Made by a program: the position numbers and the translations under genes. The notes beneath the pieces are model-generated. The model searched no databases. It was not told where the DNA came from and worked only from the letters and a program-made list of their open reading frames with translations. 10,009 nt of DNA from an uncultured Erysipelotrichaceae bacterium (lineage in GTDB: Bacteria; Bacillota_I; Bacilli_A; Erysipelotrichales; Erysipelotrichaceae), in assembly GCA_947575425.1 (NCBI GenBank), contig CANPNQ010000018.1:1-10009 (forward strand), in the 5' to 3' direction. The first letter of the stretch is position 1. Each line of letters starts with the position of its first letter. Below are positions 1-6,143 of this stretch, piece by piece.

Positions 1-240
1 TTTTCTCTTTTGTGCTTTTTATTTTAGGGGGTGTGTCCGTTTTGTGTGTTTGGGGTTTTGTGTATGTTTTGTTTTTTTTTTTTTTTTTTTTTTTTCCCGT
101 TTCGTATTTATGCTTGTTTTTTTTTTTGCAGTTCTTTCCAACCGCTCCCTATCTCATCTTTGATAACAAAATTTTAAAAAAATGGACACGACTGCTCCCT
201 TGGTTGTTGAAAAACACAAAGCCGCATTTGATTCCTTTTA
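1..240. other. T-rich low-complexity left end, probable contig-edge artefact
   Basis: The plus strand here is dominated by T and G, with a run of 24 T at 72-95 and 11 T at 117-127, and almost no codon structure in any frame. In most Bacillota ftsL is followed directly by pbpB/ftsI on the same strand, but no penicillin-binding-protein N-terminus (short basic start plus a long hydrophobic segment) can be read on the minus strand. The composition up to about position 130 is unlike everything to its right and resembles low-quality read ends joined to a contig terminus. A real A-rich intergenic tract on the minus strand cannot be excluded from sequence alone. Confidence 0.55.
174..227 (-). other. 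possible start of the next dcw gene (pbpB expected), reading frame lost
   Basis: Thirteen bases downstream of the ftsL stop the minus strand shows an AAAAGGAA ribosome binding site (232-239) and, six bases after its GG, an ATG at 227-225. This is the position and spacing expected for the following dcw gene. The frame closes after 17 codons at 174-176, just after a seven-T run (minus strand) at 176-182. The encoded peptide (begins MRLCVFQQPRE) does not look like a penicillin-binding protein, and shifting frame at the T run does not rescue a long frame. Either the sequence is corrupt here or this is not the next gene. Confidence 0.22.
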
Positions 241-537
241 TTATTCTCCGCCCAAGATCTTCACATTGGCCTGATATGCCTTGATTCCATCCTTCTCTGC
301 GATCTGCGCAATGTGATCATAGGTAGACATTTCCTTCACCGCTGTTTCCAATGTCTTTACCTGATCCTCCAGCTGTTCTTTGTCATATGTGGCATGCTCC
401 GCTGTTTCTGATAATACATAGTTATAGGAGCGAAGACCTGTCATGCATCCCAAATACAGAAAGATCGAAAACATAAAAAATAAGGTGACCAATGCTTCTA
501 TTCTCAATTTGCGTTTCCGTTTTACGATTTTTGCCAT
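241..537 (-). CDS. ftsL: FtsL-like septum formation initiator/cell division protein
   Basis: This is a small bitopic membrane protein of 98 residues, the usual size of FtsL. FtsL partners FtsB/DivIC and activates the FtsW-FtsI septal peptidoglycan synthase. Visible parts are a strongly basic cytoplasmic N-terminus (AKIVKRKRKLR), one hydrophobic segment at about residues 14-33, and an extracytoplasmic, charged, heptad-like stretch at about 45-75 (EQLEDQVKTLETAVKEM) that fits a coiled coil. I chose the ATG at 537, four bases beyond the rsmH stop and preceded by AAAGGA; a TTG six codons upstream lies inside rsmH and has no better site. FtsL is poorly conserved in sequence, so the name rests on topology, length and position directly after rsmH. 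Confidence 0.82.
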   Translation of the reverse strand: MAKIVKRKRKLRIEALVTLFFMFSIFLYLGCMTGLRSYNYVLSETAEHATYDKEQLEDQVKTLETAVKEMSTYDHIAQIAEKDGIKAYQANVKILGGE

Positions 538-541
538 AATT

Positions 542-1471
542 TCAAATCCTTTCAATGATCCGCAATTTTGCGGAATGGGAGCGATTGTTTTCCATCAGCT
601 CTGCTTCATCTGCGCTGATCGGTTTTTTTCCTATCAATCGATATTCTGCTTTAGGCATATCCTGAGGTAGAATGGGAATTCGTTTGTCGATATATTTTGG
701 CGTACTGGCTTTTACAAAGGCCTCTTTCACCATGCGATCCTCCAAGGAATGGAAGGAGATCACACAGAAGCGCCCTTGCGGCGCCAGCAATGCCAAGCCG
801 TCCTCCAACGCCTGATGCAGTTCATTGAGCTCATCATTGACTGCGATGCGAAGCGCCTGAAAGATCCGCTTTGCCGGATGTCCTTTTTTATGCAGCAGCT
901 TTTCCGGGATAACGGAGCGAATGATCTCCACCAACTCAAAGGTCGTCTCAATCGGTTTGTCCATCCGCTGTTTTTCAATACGACGGGCGATCTGCTTGGC
1001 AAAGCGCTCCTCCCCATATCGCTGAAAGATAGATACGAGCTGTTCATACGACCATGTATTTACAATCTCATTTGCATTCAGGCTCTGACGCCGATCCATC
1101 CGCATATCAAGCGGTGCATCAAAGCGATAGGAAAAGCCGCGTGATGCTTCATCAAACTGCGGTGAAGATACTCCCAAATCCAGCAGAATCCCATTTACCT
1201 GCCTGATTCCCCGCTTTGCCATTTCTTCCTTCATCATGGAAAAATTGGTATGTAACAAGGTGAAGTGATCACTGATTGCCGATAAGTGATCTCTTGATTC
1301 ATTCATCGCTGCTTCATCCCGATCAAAAGCATACAGATGTCCATCGTTCAACCGCTTTAATATTTCTCCACTGTGAGAGCCTCTGCCCAATGTTCCATCG
1401 ATATAGATACCGCTATCCTTGATGTTCAATCCGGCAATGCTTTCCTTTAATAAGACAGCGACGTGCTTCAT
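542..1471 (-). CDS. rsmH: 16S rRNA (cytosine(1402)-N(4))-methyltransferase RsmH
   Basis: RsmH (MraW) uses S-adenosylmethionine to methylate N4 of C1402 in the decoding centre of 16S rRNA. The protein is 309 residues, the family norm. It shows the SAM-binding motif DGTLGRGSHS (about residues 25-34), LLDLGVSSPQFD (about 97-108), GFSYRFDAPLDMRMD, the QALRIAVNDEL helix of the inserted domain, ISFHSLEDR, and the C-terminal NNRSHSAKLRIIER signature. One small departure is GRGSH where many members have GGGGH or GGAGH. The ATG overlaps the mraZ stop as ATGA (1471-1468), which favours translational coupling; only a weak CGGAA site precedes it. The stop lies four bases before ftsL. Confidence 0.97.
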   Translation of the reverse strand: MKHVAVLLKESIAGLNIKDSGIYIDGTLGRGSHSGEILKRLNDGHLYAFDRDEAAMNESRDHLSAISDHFTLLHTNFSMMKEEMAKRGIRQVNGILLDLGVSSPQFDEASRGFSYRFDAPLDMRMDRRQSLNANEIVNTWSYEQLVSIFQRYGEERFAKQIARRIEKQRMDKPIETTFELVEIIRSVIPEKLLHKKGHPAKRIFQALRIAVNDELNELHQALEDGLALLAPQGRFCVISFHSLEDRMVKEAFVKASTPKYIDKRIPILPQDMPKAEYRLIGKKPISADEAELMENNRSHSAKLRIIERI

Positions 1472-1899
1472 AAGATGAATTCCGTCAGATGCTCAGCGAT
1501 ATCCTCAAAGCTTGCATTCGCTTCCTCATCGACATTCTCCCAGTTTTCCTTAGACCATATTTCAATATGATTGGCGGCACCGATGATCATACATTCCTTT
1601 TGAATTCCGGCTAAAGCAATCAGGGAGGATGGCAAAAGCACACGCCCCTGATTATCGATTTCGCACTCTGCCGCTTTGCTTGTCATCATACGCACAAACA
1701 TGCGGGCATCCTTTTTGGTAGCAGGAAGCTTTAACAGTTGTTCATAGATCATCTCCCATTGTTCCTTGGTATATCCGTTCAAACAGCCATCCAAACCGCG
1801 GGTGATGATCACCTTCATGCCCAGTTCCTCGCGAAATTTTGCGGGAATGATCATACGCCCTTTTTTATCGATATTATGTGCGTATTCACCCATGAACAT
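1468..1899 (-). CDS. mraZ: Transcriptional regulator MraZ
   Basis: MraZ is a ring-forming DNA-binding protein that controls transcription of its own operon, the dcw cluster. The 143-residue product has two SpoVT/AbrB-like half domains, each with the D-x-x-G-R...P signature: IDKKGRMIIPAKFREEL near the N-terminus and IDNQGRVLLPSSL near residues 85-97. The start is the ATG at 1899, giving the family N-terminus MFMGEYAHNIDKKGR. It is preceded by GGAGGTG at 1906-1912 with proper spacing; a GTG five codons upstream lies inside that ribosome binding site and is unlikely. The gene leads an mraZ-rsmH-ftsL operon. Four regularly spaced repeats just upstream (1911-1947) fit autoregulation. Confidence 0.97.
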   Translation of the reverse strand: MFMGEYAHNIDKKGRMIIPAKFREELGMKVIITRGLDGCLNGYTKEQWEMIYEQLLKLPATKKDARMFVRMMTSKAAECEIDNQGRVLLPSSLIALAGIQKECMIIGAANHIEIWSKENWENVDEEANASFEDIAEHLTEFIL

Positions 1900-1905
1900 G
1901 ACCTT

Positions 1906-1912
1906 CACCTCC
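1906..1912 (-). promoter_or_regulatory. mraZ ribosome binding site, overlapping the last operator repeat
   Basis: The minus strand reads GGAGGTG here, six bases before the mraZ ATG at 1899. It decides the start codon. Its first two G residues are also the end of the operator repeat at 1911-1917, so a bound MraZ ring or its footprint would sit against the translation signal as well as the promoter. Confidence 0.85.
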
Positions 1913-1947
1913 ACTTTCTACCACTTTGCGCTACTTTCCACCACTAT
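1911..1947 (-). promoter_or_regulatory. MraZ operator: four direct repeats with 10-bp period
   Basis: On the plus strand the units are CCACTTT (1911-1917), CCACTTT (1921-1927), CTACTTT (1931-1937) and CCACTAT (1941-1947), starting exactly ten bases apart. On the minus strand they read AAAGTGG, AAAGTGG, AAAGTAG and ATAGTGG. Tandem GTGG-type boxes at 10-bp spacing upstream of mraZ are the known MraZ binding arrangement (TGGGN boxes in enterobacteria, AAAGTG[T/G]N3 in mycoplasmas). The array runs from the -10 element to the ribosome binding site, a position suited to repression or tuning of the dcw operon. Binding itself is inferred. Confidence 0.88.
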
Positions 1948-1974
1948 TATATCGTTTTTGCCTGCATTTGTATA
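1946..1974 (-). promoter_or_regulatory. Sigma-A-type promoter of the mraZ operon
   Basis: The minus strand has a perfect TATAAT at 1951-1946 and a TATACA hexamer (4 of 6 matches to TTGACA) at 1974-1969, with a 17-base spacer. The expected transcription start, near 1939, falls inside the MraZ repeat array, leaving a leader of about 40 bases before mraZ. The first repeat touches the -10 box. Confidence 0.72.
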
Positions 1975-2132
1975 GGAAAAATTTCATTTTTTCTTTTACA
2001 ATTTTTTCCTGTGTTTGACATGATCCAAGAAGAATGACATTTACGTTCACCTGTCCGACAAAAAAAGTGCGGGAAACGGGAAATGACGTCGCTTATCCCC
2101 ATTTGATTCCTAAATGTGAAATATTTGATGTC

Positions 2133-2165
2133 AAATAAAAAGAAGCTGAATCCTTATGAATCAGC
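2133..2165 (-). terminator. Rho-independent terminator after dapH
   Basis: The minus-strand RNA folds GCTGATTC-ATAAG-GATTCAGC (2165-2145): five outer pairs, one T-T mismatch, two inner pairs and a five-base loop. It is followed at once by TTCTTTTTAT (2144-2135). It ends the dapF-dapB-dapH transcript before the mraZ promoter. Confidence 0.72.
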
Positions 2166-2204
2166 GTAAGTCCTTTTTCGGATATTTCATTGTTTTTATG
2201 TAAA

Positions 2205-2224
2205 CAGCGCTTGCTTTGGCGCTG
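2205..2224 (-). repeat. Inverted repeat/hairpin in the dapH 3' region
   Basis: CAGCGC (2205-2210) and GCGCTG (2219-2224) form a perfect GC-rich 6-bp stem with an 8-base loop. Downstream on the minus strand is TTTACAT, too poor a T tract to call it a terminator on its own. It may be an attenuating or RNA-protecting structure in the dapH 3' UTR. Confidence 0.45.
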
Positions 2225-2300
2225 ATGATTGCTTGTCTTGCGCTCCTGTAAATGAAGCATCGTAATCTTAACTTTTCATTTCTTCCTCTTGCTTTATATC

Positions 2301-2325
2301 CACCTTTTAGTTTTGGTAAGAGGTG
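2301..2325. repeat. Inverted repeat just downstream of dapH
   Basis: The arms CACCTTTTA (2301-2309) and TAAGAGGTG (2317-2325) pair over nine positions on the plus strand with one G-U pair; on the minus-strand RNA the same position is a C-A mismatch. It lies 26 bases after the dapH stop. No T tract follows on either strand, so it is recorded as a structure and not as a terminator. Confidence 0.4.
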
Positions 2326-2350
2326 AGGCATGAAAAGGAAACGATATTTG

Positions 2351-3043
2351 CTAGATTTGGCGCAGGGCTTCGATGATCTGCGTTTTTTGTTCTGTCTGTT
2401 CATCCTTTTGCTTGATGAGGCGTGCAGGAACGCCGCCGACCACACTGTTCTCTGCCACATCCTCAATGACGATGGCTCCGGCTGCGACAATGGCTCCTTT
2501 ACCGATGCGTATCCCCTCCAATACCACCGCATTCGCCCCGATCATCACATCATCTTCCACAATGACCTCCTTGGCGCTTGCCGGTTCTATCACGCCTGCC
2601 AAAACAGCCCCGGCGCCAATATGACAATGCCTGCCGACATACGCTCTTCCTCCGATTACCGCTCCCATATCGATCATCGTATAAGCACCGATATGAGCGC
2701 CGATATTGATGATAGCGCCCATCATGATAACCGCATGATCTTCAATCGTCACATGAGATCGGATGATCGCTCCCGGCTCGATCCGTGCCGACAGGTGTGT
2801 GATATCAAGCAAGGAAAGCGCGCTGTTGCGACAATATGTTTCCACCTCCATTGTTTCAATATCCTGTTTATGAGCCTCTAATATCGGTACGATATCCTCA
2901 TAATCACCGATCACAAGCATACTGCTTGCCCCAAAAACCTTTGCCTTGGGAAAGGCAATGGGGGTCTTACAGCTGACATATGCCTTGATCAAAGTACGCT
3001 TTTTTGACTGTGCGATATAATCAATCATCTCCTGTGTTTCCAT
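2351..3043 (-). CDS. dapH: 2,3,4,5-tetrahydropyridine-2,6-dicarboxylate N-acetyltransferase
   Basis: DapH transfers acetyl from acetyl-CoA to tetrahydrodipicolinate, the entry to the acetylase branch of DAP/lysine synthesis. The 230-residue protein matches the family length (about 236). It has an N-terminal helical part (METQEMIDYIAQSKKRT...) and then a left-handed beta-helix of hexapeptide repeats from about residue 85. Highly conserved stretches include ARIEPGAIIR, HAVIMMGAIINIGA, HCHIGAGAVLAGVIEP and GKGAIVAAGAIV. The ATG at 3043 has GGGAGGA eight bases upstream and sits inside the end of dapB, overlapping it by 23 bases, so the two are translationally linked. It is the last gene before the terminator at 2133-2165. 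Confidence 0.96.
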   Translation of the reverse strand: METQEMIDYIAQSKKRTLIKAYVSCKTPIAFPKAKVFGASSMLVIGDYEDIVPILEAHKQDIETMEVETYCRNSALSLLDITHLSARIEPGAIIRSHVTIEDHAVIMMGAIINIGAHIGAYTMIDMGAVIGGRAYVGRHCHIGAGAVLAGVIEPASAKEVIVEDDVMIGANAVVLEGIRIGKGAIVAAGAIVIEDVAENSVVGGVPARLIKQKDEQTEQKTQIIEALRQI

Positions 3044-3761
3044 GTATATATCCTCCCATCATATCCTCTATCCGATAACATCCGCTTTCCTGTTTCATCA
3101 ACCATCGGGCAGCCTTCATCGCACCATTCACAAACAATTTCCTACTATATGCCGTATGCGTAATCTGTAATGTTTCCTGATCGCCCAAATACAGGACAGT
3201 ATGCTCTCCCGGCAAGCTGCCGCCCCTGATCACATGGATGCCGATATCCCCTTTTTGATCAGGATTATACTTACAGCCCTGTATATCGCTTTCCTCCTTT
3301 TGCATCGCCTGCATTAAGCGAATTGCGGTACCACTGGGCGCATCCTGCTTTTTAGCATGGTGTGCTTCAATTATTTCTAAATCAAAATCCTCTCTCACAT
3401 ACGGTGTTACCCATCTGACAATCGCAAGCATAAGCGCAATGCCAAGTGAATAATTGCTTGCATACATGATTCGGGTATCATATCTGAGTTGATGCATTCT
3501 CATGATTTGATACTCGGATAAACCGGTGGTTCCTGATAATAATGCACAACCACTATATTTAACATAGCGAAGTACCATATCAAAGGCATCGGGATGAGAA
3601 AAATCGATCATTAGATCCGCCGGTTGTTTTAAACGATACAGCTCTTGTTCATTGGAGCGATCCACCACCAGCATCAGCTCCATATCGCCGCATTCCCTGA
3701 TTGCCTCATGGATCAGCTTTCCCATCCGTCCATATCCGCACAATATGACATGAATCATCAT
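3021..3761 (-). CDS. dapB: 4-hydroxy-tetrahydrodipicolinate reductase
   Basis: DapB reduces the DapA product to tetrahydrodipicolinate with NAD(P)H. The product is 246 residues. It shows the Rossmann dinucleotide site GYGRMG (9-14), SGTTG (76-80), NYSLGI (103-108) and the catalytic/substrate block EAHHAKKQDAPSGTA (132-146), with the His-His pair at 134-135, Lys138 and the DAPSGT loop. The ATG at 3761 follows AAGGAAAG with somewhat long spacing; a second ATG follows immediately. The gene is 71 bases downstream of dapF and overlaps dapH, giving a dapF-dapB-dapH transcription unit. No dapA is present. Confidence 0.95.
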   Translation of the reverse strand: MMIHVILCGYGRMGKLIHEAIRECGDMELMLVVDRSNEQELYRLKQPADLMIDFSHPDAFDMVLRYVKYSGCALLSGTTGLSEYQIMRMHQLRYDTRIMYASNYSLGIALMLAIVRWVTPYVREDFDLEIIEAHHAKKQDAPSGTAIRLMQAMQKEESDIQGCKYNPDQKGDIGIHVIRGGSLPGEHTVLYLGDQETLQITHTAYSRKLFVNGAMKAARWLMKQESGCYRIEDMMGGYIHGNTGDD

Positions 3762-3831
3762 CCATCAGCTTCTTTCCTTACCCATCTAGCCATCCTTTGC
3801 GACCATTCATTCCTCATGATCGCTTTATTTC

Positions 3832-3837
3832 ATTATA
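3832..3837 (-). promoter_or_regulatory. Possible internal promoter -10 box upstream of dapB
   Basis: A perfect TATAAT lies on the minus strand over the dapF stop codon, about 70 bases before dapB. No good -35 hexamer is visible 16-18 bases upstream. It could give extra dapB-dapH transcription, or be a chance match in AT-rich sequence. Confidence 0.25.
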
Positions 3838-4651
3838 TGTCATATACCACCCCTTTCATGATCCGTTTTGCACTTCCCTGCATGGTGATTGTTTCATCAT
3901 GGTGTACATGGATTTGTAATGACCCGCATGGAAGTTCCACCAAAACATCACGCGCCACATAGCCGCGCACCCAAGCATCCCACACCGCTGCACAGCACCC
4001 GCTGCCGCATGCTTTGCTCATCCCTACTCCCCGCTCATAGGTGATTACTTTTAGTTTGGAGGCATCCATCACCTGAATGAAGTTGACATTGGTTTTTTTG
4101 GGAAACAGCGGATGCGCATGCAGCCTTTCTCCAATATCCGGTAACGATGGATCGCCGACATCTTCCACATATAGAATCGTATGGATGGTACCGACAAAAC
4201 AGGTGTCAATGCGCAAGCTGCGATCATTGATACAGATCGGCGCATCCCAGATCTTGTGATCTGGAAGACTGCTTTCTTCCCGTTTATCCACAATCGGCTT
4301 AGGAAAGTGCACCGACACAAGGAACGGTGATACACACTCCACAAAAACCTCCATATCTCCTGCCAAGGTTTTTACCTTATATCGGCGCTTTGTACAAATT
4401 CCTTCATCCATCACATATTTGGCAAAGCAGCGCAAGCCATTGCCGCACATGGCTGCCTCTGATCCATCGCAATTATAAAATTCCATTGCCAATGGATCGC
4501 TGTGTACAAAGATGCACCCATCCGCACCAATTCCCATATGCCGATCACATAAACCACGCACGATCGTTTTTTTCCTTTCTGCATGCGCCGAGATTTCCTG
4601 TAACAATATAAAATCATTGCCGCAGCCATGATATTTGCTGCATGAGAGCAT
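3833..4651 (-). CDS. dapF: Diaminopimelate epimerase
   Basis: DapF interconverts LL- and meso-diaminopimelate by a two-cysteine acid-base mechanism. The 272-residue product contains the first active-site block NCDGSEAAMCGNGLRC (Cys69) and the second block ERGVGMSKACGSG (Cys215), plus the N-terminal HGCGNDF and RHMGIGADG motifs. One departure is GTIH at 154-157 in place of the usual GNPH (GVPH also occurs in clostridia); the Asn there normally contacts substrate. The ATG at 4651 is preferred because AAGGAAGGGG ends just before it; an in-frame ATG at 4669 sits upstream of that site. It is the first gene of dapF-dapB-dapH and divergent from the deacetylase gene. Confidence 0.95.
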   Translation of the reverse strand: MLSCSKYHGCGNDFILLQEISAHAERKKTIVRGLCDRHMGIGADGCIFVHSDPLAMEFYNCDGSEAAMCGNGLRCFAKYVMDEGICTKRRYKVKTLAGDMEVFVECVSPFLVSVHFPKPIVDKREESSLPDHKIWDAPICINDRSLRIDTCFVGTIHTILYVEDVGDPSLPDIGERLHAHPLFPKKTNVNFIQVMDASKLKVITYERGVGMSKACGSGCCAAVWDAWVRGYVARDVLVELPCGSLQIHVHHDETITMQGSAKRIMKGVVYDI

Positions 4652-4896
4652 ACTACCCCTTCCTTTCATTGATATCAGATGCCTTTTATTCTATGTCAGA
4701 TATCGCTGTAAATTTCCTGTTTTATCTTACAGGCATAGGGATAGATACCTCTTTTTTGCATAGGCATCCGATTGATCTTTTCATCGCTAGGCATACAGAT
4801 CTCATAGAAGTGCATACAATTCAATATGAAAATACTTCCGGCAGATCCATCAGCAAAGATCGATAGGCAACGGAAGCAATCCAGTGGAGGCTGAAT
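4652..4896. promoter_or_regulatory. Divergent promoter region between dapF and the deacetylase gene
   Basis: These 245 bases must start transcription both ways. Candidate -10 boxes are TAGAAT for dapF (minus, 4693-4688) and TACAAT for the deacetylase (plus, 4815-4820); neither has a convincing -35. A short inverted repeat CCTGT (4716-4720)...ACAGG (4729-4733) and two GATATC palindromes (4671-4676, 4699-4704) lie on the dapF side and could be operator elements. I see no lysine-riboswitch signature. A 74-codon plus-strand frame (4642-4866) has no ribosome binding site and overlaps dapF, so I do not call it. Confidence 0.4.
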
Positions 4897-5982
4897 ATGA
4901 AACAGGTACAGAAATTTCGACGTGAGTTACATCAAATACCGGAATTGGATCGCACATTACCCAAAACCATCGCCTATCTCAAGCAACAATTACAAGCTTT
5001 ATCCTGTAGCATTCTTGAACCGGCAGAAAGCGCGTTGGCAGCTTATTTTGATTTCGGAAAGCAAAGTTCACTGGCTTTTCGTGCCGATATGGACGCATTG
5101 GCAATTGAGGAGAAAAATACATGTGATTACCGCTCCTGCCATCCCCATCAGATGCACGCCTGCGGTCATGATGCACATATGGCGATCCTATTGGAATTTG
5201 CCTGTCGCCTCCATCAATTCAATACATGCGATTATAATGTACTACTGCTTTTCCAGCCCGCAGAAGAAACAAACGGTGGCGCCAAAAGCATCATCGACAG
5301 CGGTATTCTTACAAAGTTTCATGTAAAAGCGCTGTTCGGCTTTCACGTGTGGCCTGCTTTAAAAAAAGGCAGAGTGGCCTCAAAGGCAGGAGTTATGATG
5401 GCTAAATCAGCCGAGATCGATATCGTCATCAAAGGAAAGCGTGCCCATATTGCTCAAAGCGATAAGGGGAAAGATGCCCTCAAAGCAGCAGTGGCTTTTC
5501 TTCAGGAGGTACAGCGTGTCAAAGCAACCGTTACAAAACAAACCTTTTTGTTGGAATTTGGTTATATGCAAAGCGGCAGTGCCCGCAATGTCATCAGTGA
5601 TACCAGTGTCTTAAAGGGAACCTTACGAACTTGGGATGGTCCTTTGTTTCAACAGCTGTTCCACCAGTTGAAAATGATCGGCGAGCGCATAGAGACGGAA
5701 TATGGATGTCCTTGTCAAGTGCAGCGTTCCGTCGGCTATCCTGCCCTGATCAATGATCTTCCCTTATATGAACGTGCTCACCGCATCCTCGGTGATCTGT
5801 ATGAACTGCCTGATGCCAATCTGCTCAGTGAAGATTTTGCCTATTATGGAAGTGTTGTACCGAGTGTTTTCTTTTATCTTGGGTTGGGTGAAAGCGCACC
5901 GCTTCATTCTGATCACTTTGATTTTGATGACGCAATATTATCGGTCGGTGTTGAAACATATCTAAAGCTGTTGCATATATAG
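4897..5982 (+). CDS. dapL: M20-family amidohydrolase, probable N-acetyldiaminopimelate deacetylase
   Basis: This is a di-metal peptidase-fold amidohydrolase (M20D, ~361 residues). Putative metal ligands are visible: Cys89 and His91 in HACGHDAHMA, Glu123-Glu124 in QPAEE, His150 in GFHVWP and His337 in PLHSDHF. The dimerisation-domain motif GKRAHIAQSDKGKDAL (180-195) carries the usual His. The family hydrolyses N-acyl amino acids. In this context, divergent from dapF-dapB-dapH with DapH being the acetylating enzyme, removal of acetate from N-acetyl-LL-DAP is the most likely reaction. GGAGG at 4886-4890, six bases before the ATG, fixes the start. Other M20 members (hippurate or indole-acetyl-amino-acid hydrolases) look similar, so the substrate is inferred from the neighbours. 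It is the only plus-strand gene in the window. Confidence 0.88.
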   Translation: MKQVQKFRRELHQIPELDRTLPKTIAYLKQQLQALSCSILEPAESALAAYFDFGKQSSLAFRADMDALAIEEKNTCDYRSCHPHQMHACGHDAHMAILLEFACRLHQFNTCDYNVLLLFQPAEETNGGAKSIIDSGILTKFHVKALFGFHVWPALKKGRVASKAGVMMAKSAEIDIVIKGKRAHIAQSDKGKDALKAAVAFLQEVQRVKATVTKQTFLLEFGYMQSGSARNVISDTSVLKGTLRTWDGPLFQQLFHQLKMIGERIETEYGCPCQVQRSVGYPALINDLPLYERAHRILGDLYELPDANLLSEDFAYYGSVVPSVFFYLGLGESAPLHSDHFDFDDAILSVGVETYLKLLHI

Positions 5983-6005
5983 ACATCTTTCATACTTGAT
6001 ATATT

Positions 6006-6054
6006 GGGGTGTCATAAAATCAATCATTTGAAGCAAATATGCTGTTTCCACCCC
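6006..6054. repeat. Inverted repeat GGGGTG...CACCCC
   Basis: The 6-bp arms at 6006-6011 and 6049-6054 enclose 37 bases that contain a smaller hairpin (ATTTG-AAG-CAAAT). It begins 23 bases after the deacetylase stop. It could be part of the mRNA 3' structure, or chance. Confidence 0.35.
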
Positions 6055-6083
6055 TACGAGATAGAGGAAGCAATCGTGTCACA

Positions 6084-6143
6084 GCCTTCCTATCGTTTTA
6101 TCCTATTGTTATTATGTTCTTCGTGTTTCCTAGGTAGGAAGGC
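6084..6143. repeat. Long-armed inverted repeat in the convergent spacer
   Basis: The arms GCCTTCCTA (6084-6092) and TAGGAAGGC (6135-6143) are a perfect 9-bp match, extendable to 11 with one G-U pair (6084-6094/6133-6143). The enclosed 38-base loop is T-rich. It is the strongest inverted repeat in the window, but no oligo-T follows on either strand. Confidence 0.5.

Larger units (their letters stand above)
1975..2350. other. dapH-mraZ intergenic region
   Basis: There is no supported gene here. The part next to dapH carries two hairpins (2301-2325 and 2205-2224) and then a terminator (2133-2165), all readable in the dapH transcript. Between the terminator and the mraZ promoter is AT-rich DNA with a perfect TTGACA on the minus strand at 2134-2129. 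The base run 17 nt downstream of it (AGGAAT) is a poor -10, so a second mraZ promoter is possible but weak. A 57-codon basic minus-strand frame (ATG at 2331, stop at 2161) has no ribosome binding site and is not annotated as a gene. Confidence 0.6.

Noticed and set aside
12..284. 90-codon plus-strand frame with poly-Phe
   Set aside because: It is produced by the T runs, has no ribosome binding site, and runs into ftsL on the opposite strand.
2161..2331. 57-codon basic minus-strand frame downstream of dapH
   Set aside because: No ribosome binding site before the ATG; it spans the hairpins and its stop lies in the terminator stem; no recognisable family.
3764..3823. 19-codon minus-strand frame between dapF and dapB whose stop overlaps the dapB start
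   Set aside because: Interesting as a possible leader peptide, but there is no ribosome binding site and the length is easily due to chance.
4642..4866. 74-codon plus-strand frame upstream of the deacetylase gene
   Set aside because: Starts antisense inside dapF, lacks a ribosome binding site, and covers the divergent promoter region.
4652..4896. Lysine riboswitch upstream of dapF or the deacetylase gene
   Set aside because: The conserved L-box core sequences were looked for on both strands and not seen; the region is also short for two promoters plus an aptamer.
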